NCBI GenBank assembly: GCA_049582005.1
Contig: JBAUTB010000248.1
Span: 1 to 20,634 of the forward strand
DNA: 20,634 nucleotides
Direction of reading: 5' to 3'
Origin: Sivonenia sp049582005
Lineage (GTDB): Bacteria > Cyanobacteriota > Cyanobacteriia > Gloeobacterales > PMM-0068
The translations under genes were made by a program, and so were the position numbers. The first letter of the stretch is position 1, and the number at the start of each line of letters is the position of its first letter. The notes beneath the pieces are model-generated. The model was not told the DNA's origin. It did no database searches and worked only from the letters and a program-made list of their open reading frames with translations. Positions 13,721 to 20,634 of the stretch are shown here, one piece after another.

Positions 13721-16700
13721 CTAACGAGAAAAGCTAAAACCGAGATAGGAAGGCGACAGAGAAGACCAAGACTGCTGAATGAGTTCGTCATTGGTCGCCA
13801 CAGAGCCGGTATAGGTGCCAATCGGCAGCGTGGGATAACGACGGTAAGGAACCGTATTTTCGCCAAAGAGCGTGAGATATTCCTCACTATTCAGCATGGC
13901 ATCCACAGCCGCAGCCAACCCTTGGGTCGCAAAAATCCGATTGTAGAGTTGGATTTCGTCCTGCGTTGCAGGCGCACGTCCTAGGAAGTGCTTGAAGTTA
14001 AACTCTGTGACCTTCGTGTTGGGATAGGGATCGAAGAATTGCTTGCGGTACGTATCCGATTTACCCAGAGTCCGGATAAATTCACGCACATTGATTTCAC
14101 CGTTTTTGAGGCGGGATTCCGGCTTGGATAAACGCAGACCTTCCGGAAGATCCCGTTCGAAGACCTGACGATAGGCCGCCAGAATCGCTATCTCCCGATC
14201 TGTATAGCTGCTAGAGTCCGTAAGCTTATAAATGGGCAACGGATTACGGCGGGCTCCAACAGTGTAATCATCTCCCCCTTCTCTCAAAGATTTACCCAGT
14301 TCCAGGTAGAGCGGTTTGGTTGGATCAATCAGCGTCTTCTTCTTCTGGATATCCGCCAAAGCACGCTCGACCATGGGCATCTTATCCATGGACATACCGG
14401 TACGCGCTTTCAGTGGAGCAAAGCTGGGGACAACCAATGCCTTGGTTTGGAAGGTTTGGCGTTCGTACAAGGTCTCAGTATTCGGGAAATTCGCGGCAGG
14501 CAAAGTTGGATAACGACGATAAGGAACGACATCTTCCCCGAAGGTGTTGTCATACTCGGGAGAGTCAATGATCGCACCCACAAAAGCTTGGAACCCTTGC
14601 TTAGCCAATAGGTTACCTAGATAACGCAACTCAGCTTGGTCCTTGGTCGCTCTACCAAGGAAGTGCTTCAGACCAATTTCGGTAACTTGGGTGTTGGGAT
14701 AGCGGTCGAAGAATTGCTTACGATATAGCTCAGAATTGGCCACACGACGCACAAACTCGCGCACCGAAATCTCATTGTTGCGAAGCTTGGCTTCAGATTT
14801 ACTGAAGCTTGTGCTCACACTGTAGCTGTCCATATCCCGCTCGAATACTTGACGGTATACGGCACGCACCAACTGCTCAAACTCAGGACGGGTAAGGTTA
14901 GTCGTGTATTTAAAGACCTTGGTTTGGTCACGCTTACGGGAAACCCCTTGGTTAATGCTGGCCTGAATGGAGGGCAGAGAACGAGAAGGCGCAACGCCAC
15001 GAGCCATCGCCATATCCATGATTGGATTGGCTTTTGCTGCCATCGGTTGTTGCATCGAACCGCCCCGGAGTGTGCGTAGCGCTAGGCCACGGGGACTGAC
15101 ATAACGTTCGTAGGGAACGGTATCTTCCCCATAGACCTCGTCATATTCAGGCGAGTCAATGATGGCATCCACCACCCCATAAAACCCCTTCTTGAAAGCG
15201 ATGTCATAGTACTTGTTCGTTTCTTGACGTCCGTAGGTGAGACGGCCTAAGAGGTGCTTGTGCATATGCTCGATGGCCTTGCAGACGTAGAGCGGAGTCC
15301 AGTAGAGGTTACGGAAGACATCTGATTTCGCTAAGCGACGGACAAATTCCCGTACAGAAATTTCACCATTTTCTAGTTTGATTTCTGCAACCCGTTGTTC
15401 CTGTCCTGAGTAGACTGCACGTCCAAATACTTGGAGGTAGGCAGCTCGGATCACTGCCTGCGTAGTACCTTCAACCGTAACAACACCCGCATTTCGAACA
15501 ATACTCCCAGAACGTTGACTGACATTCTGAGAAAGCTTGAAGATCTTGGGCCCAAGGGTCGATTCCTGTGCCGGCGTGAAGCCCTTGGTACCACGCTCAT
15601 TCTCAAAAGGAATGCCCGTGCGGATCAAAATACGCTGAACATCTTTGCCAATCAGGGCAGGATGGCTATTTAGGCTCTTGCGCTCTTTGTTGAAAATAGC
15701 CCCGAACTGAATTTCCAAGGGGTCATTACCGGCACCATAGGGATGCTGGTTCGGCAGGTTATTGGTGTAGTCAGCGAACAGAGTAATAAATTCAGGCACC
15801 TTCCGACGAGGTGCAGCATAGTTATACAGGTTATAGGCAGCTCCCCAATTCCAAGAGGGCTGGGCTTCCTGACCTAGGTCTCGAATGTAGGGAACCGTAT
15901 CTTCTCCGAATACACGTTGGTACTCATCAGAATCGACCAGGCTGTCCACCAGAGCATAGAGGCCACCAGAAGCAACAATTGAAAAATAGTTCTGCACTTC
16001 CGTGCGGGACTCTGGAGCACGACCCAAAAAGTGCTTGAACGCAAGCTCTAGGGCGCGAGAATCGATAAACGGCTCAAAGAATTGCTTGCGATAAAGTTCT
16101 GATTTACCAAGGCTCCGGATAAATTCTCGCACCGAAAATTCACCGTTCTTGACTTTAGATTCCGGTTTGGAAAGGAATTGACCGTAGTGTGCTCTAATGT
16201 CCCGCTCAAAAACTTGGCGATAGGCAGCTTTGATAGCGATTTCTTTCTGTTCCCCTGTAGTAGTGCTATCAATGCGGAATTTGCGCTTGGCTTGACCAGC
16301 CAGCCCGTATATGAACGGTAACTGCAGGCCAGGACGGTCGGGAGTAGAAGGACGAATAATATCGCCCGGAGTATCAGATTTGTCTTCTTCTAAACAGCGC
16401 ACGATGACATCGAAATAGCTGGCTACCAGAGCCTTATCTTCTTGGGTCTTCAAATAGCCCACCGAAGCCCGACGCATCTCCTGAATAGCGACAATCGTGG
16501 CGTCGATCGAGCAAGCTTTCTCTAGGATCTCCCGCAACCCAATGCAGTTGAGCTCGAGGATATTTAGATCGCCTGCCAACAGAGCATAGTTCACATAGCG
16601 AAGGAACCAGTCCAAGTCCCGAAGAGACTTTTGCATCCGCTCTGCACCATACAAAGCGATTTTTATGGGTTGAAAGTTAGAAGCAGCGATCGTTTCTCCA

Positions 16701-17107
16701 CTGCTGGCAAAAAGTGACTTGAGCCGTTCTAGAAATCCTCCACGGTCCTCAATGATAACCTCATCTCCAAATCCAGGAGCTCCTTCAGGAGCCTCATTGC
16801 GCTTGCGTCCTCCAATGCCGATAGCTTCTTTGGAGCGCTGCATTTGCTGCGGGGCATAGGCCATGGGAGAACCACCTTGGAAAATCCGGGTAGCGGCTCT
16901 AGAGACAATGGACTCTGCGTTGCTGATGATAATTTGTGATACGGCAAGGCGCTTTTGAGCATCGTTGAAGTAGTTTTTCATGGACTCCAACTCACCAGAG
17001 CTAAAATACCGATCTTCGGTACAGGCTCCGTCAATGGTTTCTACCATTACCGTGTTGAATCTGCGGGGACGGGCCACATTGCTGCCACTCGTTGCCTTAA
17101 TCGCCAT
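13721..17107 (-). CDS. apcE: Phycobilisome core-membrane linker ApcE
   Basis: ApcE scaffolds the core, anchors it to the membrane and is a terminal energy emitter. The 1,128-residue protein begins with a phycobiliprotein-like domain (about 1-240), interrupted by the PB-loop (about 77-145). The chromophore-binding cysteine is Cys199 in GLREILEKACSIDATIVAIQ. Four PBS-linker repeats follow at about 285-405, 547-668, 740-865 and 970-1090, each with VREF(I/V)R and a KH(F/L)LGR motif, ending near (E/D)(D/N)(T/V)VPY. Four repeats and this length are typical of pentacylindrical cores such as that of Nostoc; tricylindrical species have three. GGGAG lies 7 bases before the ATG. It heads the operon, and paired TTGTGATG repeats lie 76-93 bases upstream. 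Confidence 0.97.
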   Translation of the reverse strand: MAIKATSGSNVARPRRFNTVMVETIDGACTEDRYFSSGELESMKNYFNDAQKRLAVSQIIISNAESIVSRAATRIFQGGSPMAYAPQQMQRSKEAIGIGGRKRNEAPEGAPGFGDEVIIEDRGGFLERLKSLFASSGETIAASNFQPIKIALYGAERMQKSLRDLDWFLRYVNYALLAGDLNILELNCIGLREILEKACSIDATIVAIQEMRRASVGYLKTQEDKALVASYFDVIVRCLEEDKSDTPGDIIRPSTPDRPGLQLPFIYGLAGQAKRKFRIDSTTTGEQKEIAIKAAYRQVFERDIRAHYGQFLSKPESKVKNGEFSVREFIRSLGKSELYRKQFFEPFIDSRALELAFKHFLGRAPESRTEVQNYFSIVASGGLYALVDSLVDSDEYQRVFGEDTVPYIRDLGQEAQPSWNWGAAYNLYNYAAPRRKVPEFITLFADYTNNLPNQHPYGAGNDPLEIQFGAIFNKERKSLNSHPALIGKDVQRILIRTGIPFENERGTKGFTPAQESTLGPKIFKLSQNVSQRSGSIVRNAGVVTVEGTTQAVIRAAYLQVFGRAVYSGQEQRVAEIKLENGEISVREFVRRLAKSDVFRNLYWTPLYVCKAIEHMHKHLLGRLTYGRQETNKYYDIAFKKGFYGVVDAIIDSPEYDEVYGEDTVPYERYVSPRGLALRTLRGGSMQQPMAAKANPIMDMAMARGVAPSRSLPSIQASINQGVSRKRDQTKVFKYTTNLTRPEFEQLVRAVYRQVFERDMDSYSVSTSFSKSEAKLRNNEISVREFVRRVANSELYRKQFFDRYPNTQVTEIGLKHFLGRATKDQAELRYLGNLLAKQGFQAFVGAIIDSPEYDNTFGEDVVPYRRYPTLPAANFPNTETLYERQTFQTKALVVPSFAPLKARTGMSMDKMPMVERALADIQKKKTLIDPTKPLYLELGKSLREGGDDYTVGARRNPLPIYKLTDSSSYTDREIAILAAYRQVFERDLPEGLRLSKPESRLKNGEINVREFIRTLGKSDTYRKQFFDPYPNTKVTEFNFKHFLGRAPATQDEIQLYNRIFATQGLAAAVDAMLNSEEYLTLFGENTVPYRRYPTLPIGTYTGSVATNDELIQQSWSSLSPSYLGFSFSR

Positions 17108-17514
17108 CTGACACTCCCATGAAAACGACGCTTACTATCAGCCTTGGATTATGTTCCTAAAACGACCAAATAGATCCAGAAACATCACAAACCATCACAA
17201 CTCAAGGAAATGACGGGAGAAGAGTACGTGCGTATAAGCGCAAAATACACCTCCCATACACCAGCCTTGCTTTCACCGATGAACCACCCCAAATCGGCCT
17301 ACACCTGGGACTGAACGAGGCATTCCTAGGCCTGTGGTCTCTTCTTGGTAACAAGAAACCATAGCCTCCAGGCAAGATCAACTAATAGCAAAGATAAGTT
17401 TTGTATACTTTGTGATCCTGATCCTGAAGAGAGTCTGTAATTTTGTCAGTGCCGCGTCATACTGACGTCAAAGCCAAGTGTGATTTCAATTTAGAGTTAG
17501 GGAAGGGTACCGTT
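17108..17514. promoter_or_regulatory. Divergent control region of apcE and the HTH gene
   Basis: No gene is seen. CATCACAA is repeated at 17183-17190 and 17193-17200, a 10-bp period; on the apcE strand it reads TTGTGATG twice. TATACT at 17404-17409 is a possible -10 box for the plus-strand gene, without a good -35. TGACGTCA, a perfect palindrome, lies at 17463-17470. Exact apcE promoter boxes are not evident. Confidence 0.4.
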
Positions 17515-17931
17515 ATGAAACCAGAATTGACGCTCGTAGAAGTTTCAGCGATAACAGGCCGCAGTGTCCGCACCATTCGCCGTTGGATCGCTGACGGTAG
17601 GCTAGTCACTATAGCGCGCCATGAGGATGATCCTCCCAATAGCCCTACCTTGATTGCTCAGGAAGAACTAGAACGATTTTTAGATGAAAGCAACCGCATC
17701 GTTAGAACTCATGAGCCAGAATGGGACGAACAGTTGATTGAGAAAGTCGCAGCAAGGGTTGTAGAGCATATGCGTCCTGTTCTTCACGAGCTCCGGCGGG
17801 AGATGTCATCTTTGGCCTCGAAAGAGCAACTGGAGACCCTGCGAAGAGAGCAGGAATCCTCCAGGCAGATGCTACCAACCACTAACTCATCTCCCCGTTC
17901 TGGCTGGCGTAGATTGCTGGGTGTCGATTAA
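17515..17931 (+). CDS. Helix-turn-helix protein with coiled-coil tail
   Basis: A 138-residue protein with a MerR/excisionase-type helix-turn-helix at about 4-45. LTLVEVSAITGRSVRTIRRW is the recognition segment, followed by IADGRL, where a small wing would be. Residues 50-65 contain a QEELERFLDES segment typical of HTH_17 domains. From about 72 to 118 the protein is predicted to be a charged helix, probably a coiled coil (EKVAARVVEHMRPVLHELRR). The tail is Ser/Thr/Arg-rich. ATG 17515 is preferred over the upstream start at 17443 because GGAAGGG is placed 9-10 bases before it and homology-like sequence starts there. It is divergent from apcE, so regulation of the apc operon is possible but not shown. 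Confidence 0.75.
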   Translation: MKPELTLVEVSAITGRSVRTIRRWIADGRLVTIARHEDDPPNSPTLIAQEELERFLDESNRIVRTHEPEWDEQLIEKVAARVVEHMRPVLHELRREMSSLASKEQLETLRREQESSRQMLPTTNSSPRSGWRRLLGVD

Positions 17932-18314
17932 GCCGACTTGGTTGGCAAGTATTGAGCTTCCCAAATGCAGTGGAGGCTCCTATTTTTTGACTATGACTAT
18001 ACTCAGGCCTTAACACAAATTTACAATTTATTCCCCTATCCTTTATAGAGTGACTTGTTAATAGATTTGTCCTCAAAACCCTTACCCAGAGGTGCTTAGC
18101 GTAGATATCAGTGACATAAGCCTGACAAATGACAGGGGTGATGTCACCGTGCTGGTGTTTCTCTTCCCCGATTTCAACAGGGCCGTTTATTGGAGTTAGG
18201 GAAGGATTTACACGATTTTATTAACGGTGTCGGGATACTTCCTTCGCTACTCAAAGCTGTAGAGGCTCTCCAAGCTTTAAAGGAGCAACTTGCTGATAAC
18301 GGAATTATTTTTCT
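17932..18314. other. Stretch between the HTH gene and the Hsp70-like gene
   Basis: The region holds no strong gene. A GGAGGCTCC element followed by TATTTTTTG (17971-17989) may be a weak terminator for the HTH gene. GGTGA/TCACC arms spaced by 2 bases (17-base neighbourhood of 18137-18148) resemble an operator. A short open frame runs from 18190 and is listed separately. Confidence 0.4.
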
Positions 18315-18354
18315 ATGTATAGTCTTGACTTCGGTACTACCAATACGCTTTTAG
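18190..18354 (+). CDS. Possible 54-residue open frame overlapping the Hsp70-like start
   Basis: From TTG 18190 the frame reads LELGKDLHDFINGVGILPSL, then LKAVEALQALKEQLADNG, and ends at TAG 18352 inside the Hsp70-like gene. The sequence looks like an amphipathic helix and has coding-like composition, while the last 15 residues, which overlap the next gene, do not. AGGG lies 8 bases upstream. It could be a small protein, the degraded end of a longer gene, or chance. I do not recognise it. Confidence 0.25.
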   Translation: MELGKDLHDFINGVGILPSLLKAVEALQALKEQLADNGIIFLCIVLTSVLPIRF

Positions 18355-19883
18355 GGCGCTGGATTAACACCAACCAGCCAGAAACGCTCATCTTGCCAGG
18401 ATTAAGTATTCCAAATTTACCGATGATCCCCAGTCTTTTATATGTTCATGATGCTCAACGAGGAAAGGTCAGTGTAGGGCATGAGGTAATCGCTCAAGGT
18501 CTGGACAACAGTAGCGACCCTCGGTTTTTTAGTAACTTTAAACGGGGGATCGGTTCATCTGTCCAGGGGTTCACGCCCATCCTGGATGGGGAAGAAGTGA
18601 CCTTTGAACAAGTCGGTAGTTGGTTTCTTCAACGGGTTTTAGGAACATTAGCCCAGCAAGAAAATACCTTGGAAGATTTAGTCCTGACCGTCCCCGTCAA
18701 TAGTTTTGAACCCTACCGATTCTGGCTTACGGGTATAGCTCAATCTTTGTCAGCTGCTAAAATTCAGCTTTTGGATGAATCCACAGCAGCGGCTTTGGGC
18801 TATGGTCTGCGGACAGAAAATTTAATGCTGGTCATTGACTTTGGGGGCGGTACTTTAGATCTCACCCTCATTCAACCTGCCTTTGCTGATGACCGCCCTG
18901 TTGGTTTCTTGGTGAAATGGGGACAGAAGGTTTTAGGCCAAAAAGATCAACGAACCCCCATTGCTAAAGTGCTGGCTAAGGTGGGTCTGAATCTAGGCGG
19001 AACTGATGTAGACGTCTGGCTGGCCGATGATTTAGCAAAGGAGCATGACATCCGCCCCCCCCATAGACTCCAGCGTCTTGCTGAACAGATCAAAGTCAGA
19101 TTGTCCAGCGAAGCCGAGGTAGAAGAAACTTTTGCCGGCAAAGAAGATAGTACGACCCTTACCTATTCCCGCCAACGCCTAGAACAGCTCCTGACCACGC
19201 AAGGTTTCTTTGACCAACTATCCGAGGCCGTGGAGCGGATTCATGCCCAGGCTCGACAAAGAGGTATTGAGGAACAGGATCTCACGGCTGTCCTGTTAGT
19301 GGGCGGTACTGCCCTCATCCCTTCAGTCCAAGAATGGGTGCGCCAGAAATTTCCTACGCCAAAGATCTATAGTGATCGTCCTTTCGATGCGGTGGTGCAA
19401 GGTGCGCTCCACTTAGGAAGAGGCTTCAAGCAAGTTCAAGACTTTCTCTATAACAGCTACGGAATTCGGTATTGGGATCATAAGCAGGCCTGTCACAATT
19501 GGCATCCTTTGTTTAAATCAGGAACGCCCTACCCTACGGCAAAGGCTTATGAACTTGTCTTGGGGGCTTCCGTATCCAGTCAGCCCAGCATTGAACTGGT
19601 GATTGGGGAGTGGGGAAACTCTAGGGAAGCGACAGAAGTTTTTTTTGATGGGACTCGTCTAGTTACCCGCAAAACCAGTGGAAACAATCCAGACGTCCGC
19701 TCTCTGAATGATACGGAAGAAGGCCGCACCATCGCCCGGCTGGAGCCTTTGGGCTTTCCCGGCAAGGATAGGATTAAAGTCCTGTTCCGTGTGGATGAAC
19801 AGAAAACCCTACGCATCACCGTTAGTGATTTAGAGACACAAAAGGTTCTCTTAGAAGATACTCCTGTCGTAGAGCTTTCCTGA
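18315..19883 (+). CDS. Hsp70-family (DnaK-like) protein
   Basis: A 522-residue member of the Hsp70/actin ATPase superfamily, shorter than DnaK (about 640). The nucleotide-binding motifs are present: phosphate-1 LDFGTTNTLLG (4-14), DESTAAALGYG (154-164), phosphate-2 DFGGGTLD (175-182), NLGGTDVDVWL (226-236) and the adenosine motif LLVGGTALIPSVQ (327-339). From about 400 a short beta-type substrate domain follows. The helical lid and the EEVD-like tail of DnaK are absent. ATG 18315 is the only start after an in-frame stop at 18297. The nearest AAGGAG is 34 bases away, so ribosome binding appears weak. It may act as a specialised chaperone. Its downstream neighbour is a TPR-like exported protein, which is suggestive but not proof of a link. 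Confidence 0.9.
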   Translation: MYSLDFGTTNTLLGRWINTNQPETLILPGLSIPNLPMIPSLLYVHDAQRGKVSVGHEVIAQGLDNSSDPRFFSNFKRGIGSSVQGFTPILDGEEVTFEQVGSWFLQRVLGTLAQQENTLEDLVLTVPVNSFEPYRFWLTGIAQSLSAAKIQLLDESTAAALGYGLRTENLMLVIDFGGGTLDLTLIQPAFADDRPVGFLVKWGQKVLGQKDQRTPIAKVLAKVGLNLGGTDVDVWLADDLAKEHDIRPPHRLQRLAEQIKVRLSSEAEVEETFAGKEDSTTLTYSRQRLEQLLTTQGFFDQLSEAVERIHAQARQRGIEEQDLTAVLLVGGTALIPSVQEWVRQKFPTPKIYSDRPFDAVVQGALHLGRGFKQVQDFLYNSYGIRYWDHKQACHNWHPLFKSGTPYPTAKAYELVLGASVSSQPSIELVIGEWGNSREATEVFFDGTRLVTRKTSGNNPDVRSLNDTEEGRTIARLEPLGFPGKDRIKVLFRVDEQKTLRITVSDLETQKVLLEDTPVVELS

Positions 19884-19982
19884 ATTCAAATACACCTTTT
19901 GGAAGTACATACTAGGCAGAGAATGATTAAGATAGAACCGATGCTCTTCCTAAGAAGTAGCGCACCCCATGTCAATGGAGTA

Positions 19983-20010
19983 TTAACGTTGGTTTGCTTG
20001 CCCTTATACT
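19983..20010 (+). promoter_or_regulatory. Possible promoter of the TPR-like gene
   Basis: TTAACG (19983-19988) and TATACT (20005-20010) are spaced by 16 bases, at 4/6 and 5/6 of the sigma70 consensus. The pair lies 57 bases upstream of the ATG at 20067 and downstream of the Hsp70-like stop. Confidence 0.35.
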
Positions 20011-20066
20011 CATTGCCGTTCACTAGACTTCCACGATAGATCAAAGGAATCACTTCCATCATCTCT

Positions 20067-20634
20067 ATGTGCCCTTCCCTCAAACCATCCGGATCCAGCA
20101 AGTCTAATCGGTTCAGCCGTCTCTGGACTGTATTTCCCTTAGTCACAATCATGTTTTCTAGCCCAGCACTGGCCAAAGACCCTTTTCGGACAGGCGTGGA
20201 CGCTCGAGCCATCGGCCCAACCCTGGAAAGTGCCTTTGAGGACTTCTTTCGTACCGGAGAATTCCAAAAGGCCAGTCAAAAACTGACCAAAGCCCAAACA
20301 GAAAACCCGAATGAGCCTTTGGTTTACACTCTTCAGGCAGCCCTGGCCTATCAAAATGGTCAACGGGACAAAATGTTGGAAATGACCCAAAAAACCCGTG
20401 ACGTGGCACAGTCTATAGAATCTAAAGACCCTAGTCGTTCCCATCTCTATCGAGGTATTGCCCAAGGGTTAGAAGGTTCAAGTTATTACCTGAAAGATGG
20501 TCTGATTGGTTTGCCTAAAGCCTTGACCTATGTCACTTCCATGTTCTTGGAAATAGATAAGGCCAAGCAGCTTGCTCCCGATGATCCAGAAATCAATCTA
20601 TTGGTGGGCTATATCGACACGCTCCTGAACAAAT
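20067..20634 (+). CDS. Exported TPR-like protein (N-terminal part; runs off the window)
   Basis: An open frame of at least 189 residues that continues beyond the last base. ATG 20067 gives MCPSLKPSG..., a basic stretch (KSNRFSR), a hydrophobic segment (LWTVFPLVTIMFSSPALA) and a likely signal-peptidase site ALA-KD. An internal ATG at 20151 would remove most of this. The mature part begins KDPFRTGVDARAIGPTLESA. Helix pairs follow (FQKASQKLTKAQTENPNEPL, VYTLQAALAYQNGQ, IDKAKQLAPDDPEINLLVGY) in the TPR style, with the P.(D/N)(D/E)P motif twice. It is probably a periplasmic or membrane-associated scaffold. AAAGGA lies 18 bases before the ATG, further than usual. I cannot name the family. Confidence 0.75.
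   Translation, partial: MCPSLKPSGSSKSNRFSRLWTVFPLVTIMFSSPALAKDPFRTGVDARAIGPTLESAFEDFFRTGEFQKASQKLTKAQTENPNEPLVYTLQAALAYQNGQRDKMLEMTQKTRDVAQSIESKDPSRSHLYRGIAQGLEGSSYYLKDGLIGLPKALTYVTSMFLEIDKAKQLAPDDPEINLLVGYIDTLLNK

Noticed and set aside
13188..16272. Several 60-166 codon frames antisense or out of frame within apcE and its neighbour linker
   Set aside because: They are shadows of the strongly coded linker repeats and share no family features.
18137..18148. GGTGATGTCACC palindrome as a definite operator
   Set aside because: Arms are only 5 bp with a mismatched centre and there is one copy, so chance is likely.
20139..20465. Minus-strand frames near the right end
   Set aside because: The plus strand here encodes a convincing exported TPR-like protein, and the antisense frames have no signatures.
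1..20634. CRISPR array or HIP1 (GCGATCGC) octamers
   Set aside because: No regularly spaced repeats were found. Near-matches such as GCGATCGT and CGATCGC occur but I saw no exact HIP1 octamer.

Overview
The window comes from a cyanobacterium and centres on a phycobilisome-core locus. On the minus strand lie an ApcE core-membrane linker with four linker repeats, a second two-repeat linker, allophycocyanin alpha and beta, and two small ApcC-type caps. A separate, more divergent alpha/beta pair lies further along. The two-repeat linker next to ApcE resembles ApcH, which I recall from the thylakoid-free cyanobacterium Anthocerotibacter panamensis. A member of the Gloeobacterales is therefore plausible, but this rests on gene content and memory, not on a search.

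Layout. 1-180: the end of enolase and its terminator. 331-793: a truncated IS3-family element. 871-4688 (minus): mfd followed by a small unknown gene. 4852-5439 (plus): a LexA-like self-cleaving repressor, divergent from mfd, with a near-consensus cyanobacterial LexA box just upstream of its likely start. 5440-5939: only degraded-looking open frames. 5940-6311 (minus): a cyAbrB regulator with a recognisable promoter. 6312-6890: non-coding, with a nested hairpin that may be a structured RNA. 6892-7971 (minus): the divergent allophycocyanin pair and its terminator. 8478-10415 (plus): a DinG/XPD-type helicase. 10594-17107 (minus): apcE, the two-repeat linker, apcA, apcB, a 59-residue ApcC paralogue, apcC and a terminator. 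17515-17931 (plus): a helix-turn-helix protein. 18315-19883 (plus): an Hsp70-like protein. 20067 to the end: an exported TPR-like protein that runs off the window.

How the genes work together. The apc genes encode a nearly complete phycobilisome core. ApcE should scaffold the cylinders and act as terminal emitter, alpha/beta hexamers fill the cylinders, and ApcC-type proteins cap them. The two-repeat linker has no chromophore domain and looks like a copy of the last two repeats of ApcE, so it probably organises extra core discs. The divergent alpha/beta pair could supply spectrally distinct core subunits. mfd (transcription-coupled repair) and the LexA-like repressor share one control region.

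The most notable points are the apcE-derived linker, the second allophycocyanin pair with substitutions beside the bilin cysteine, the unlisted short ApcC paralogue, and a DinG-type helicase that has lost the first of its four Fe-S cysteines.
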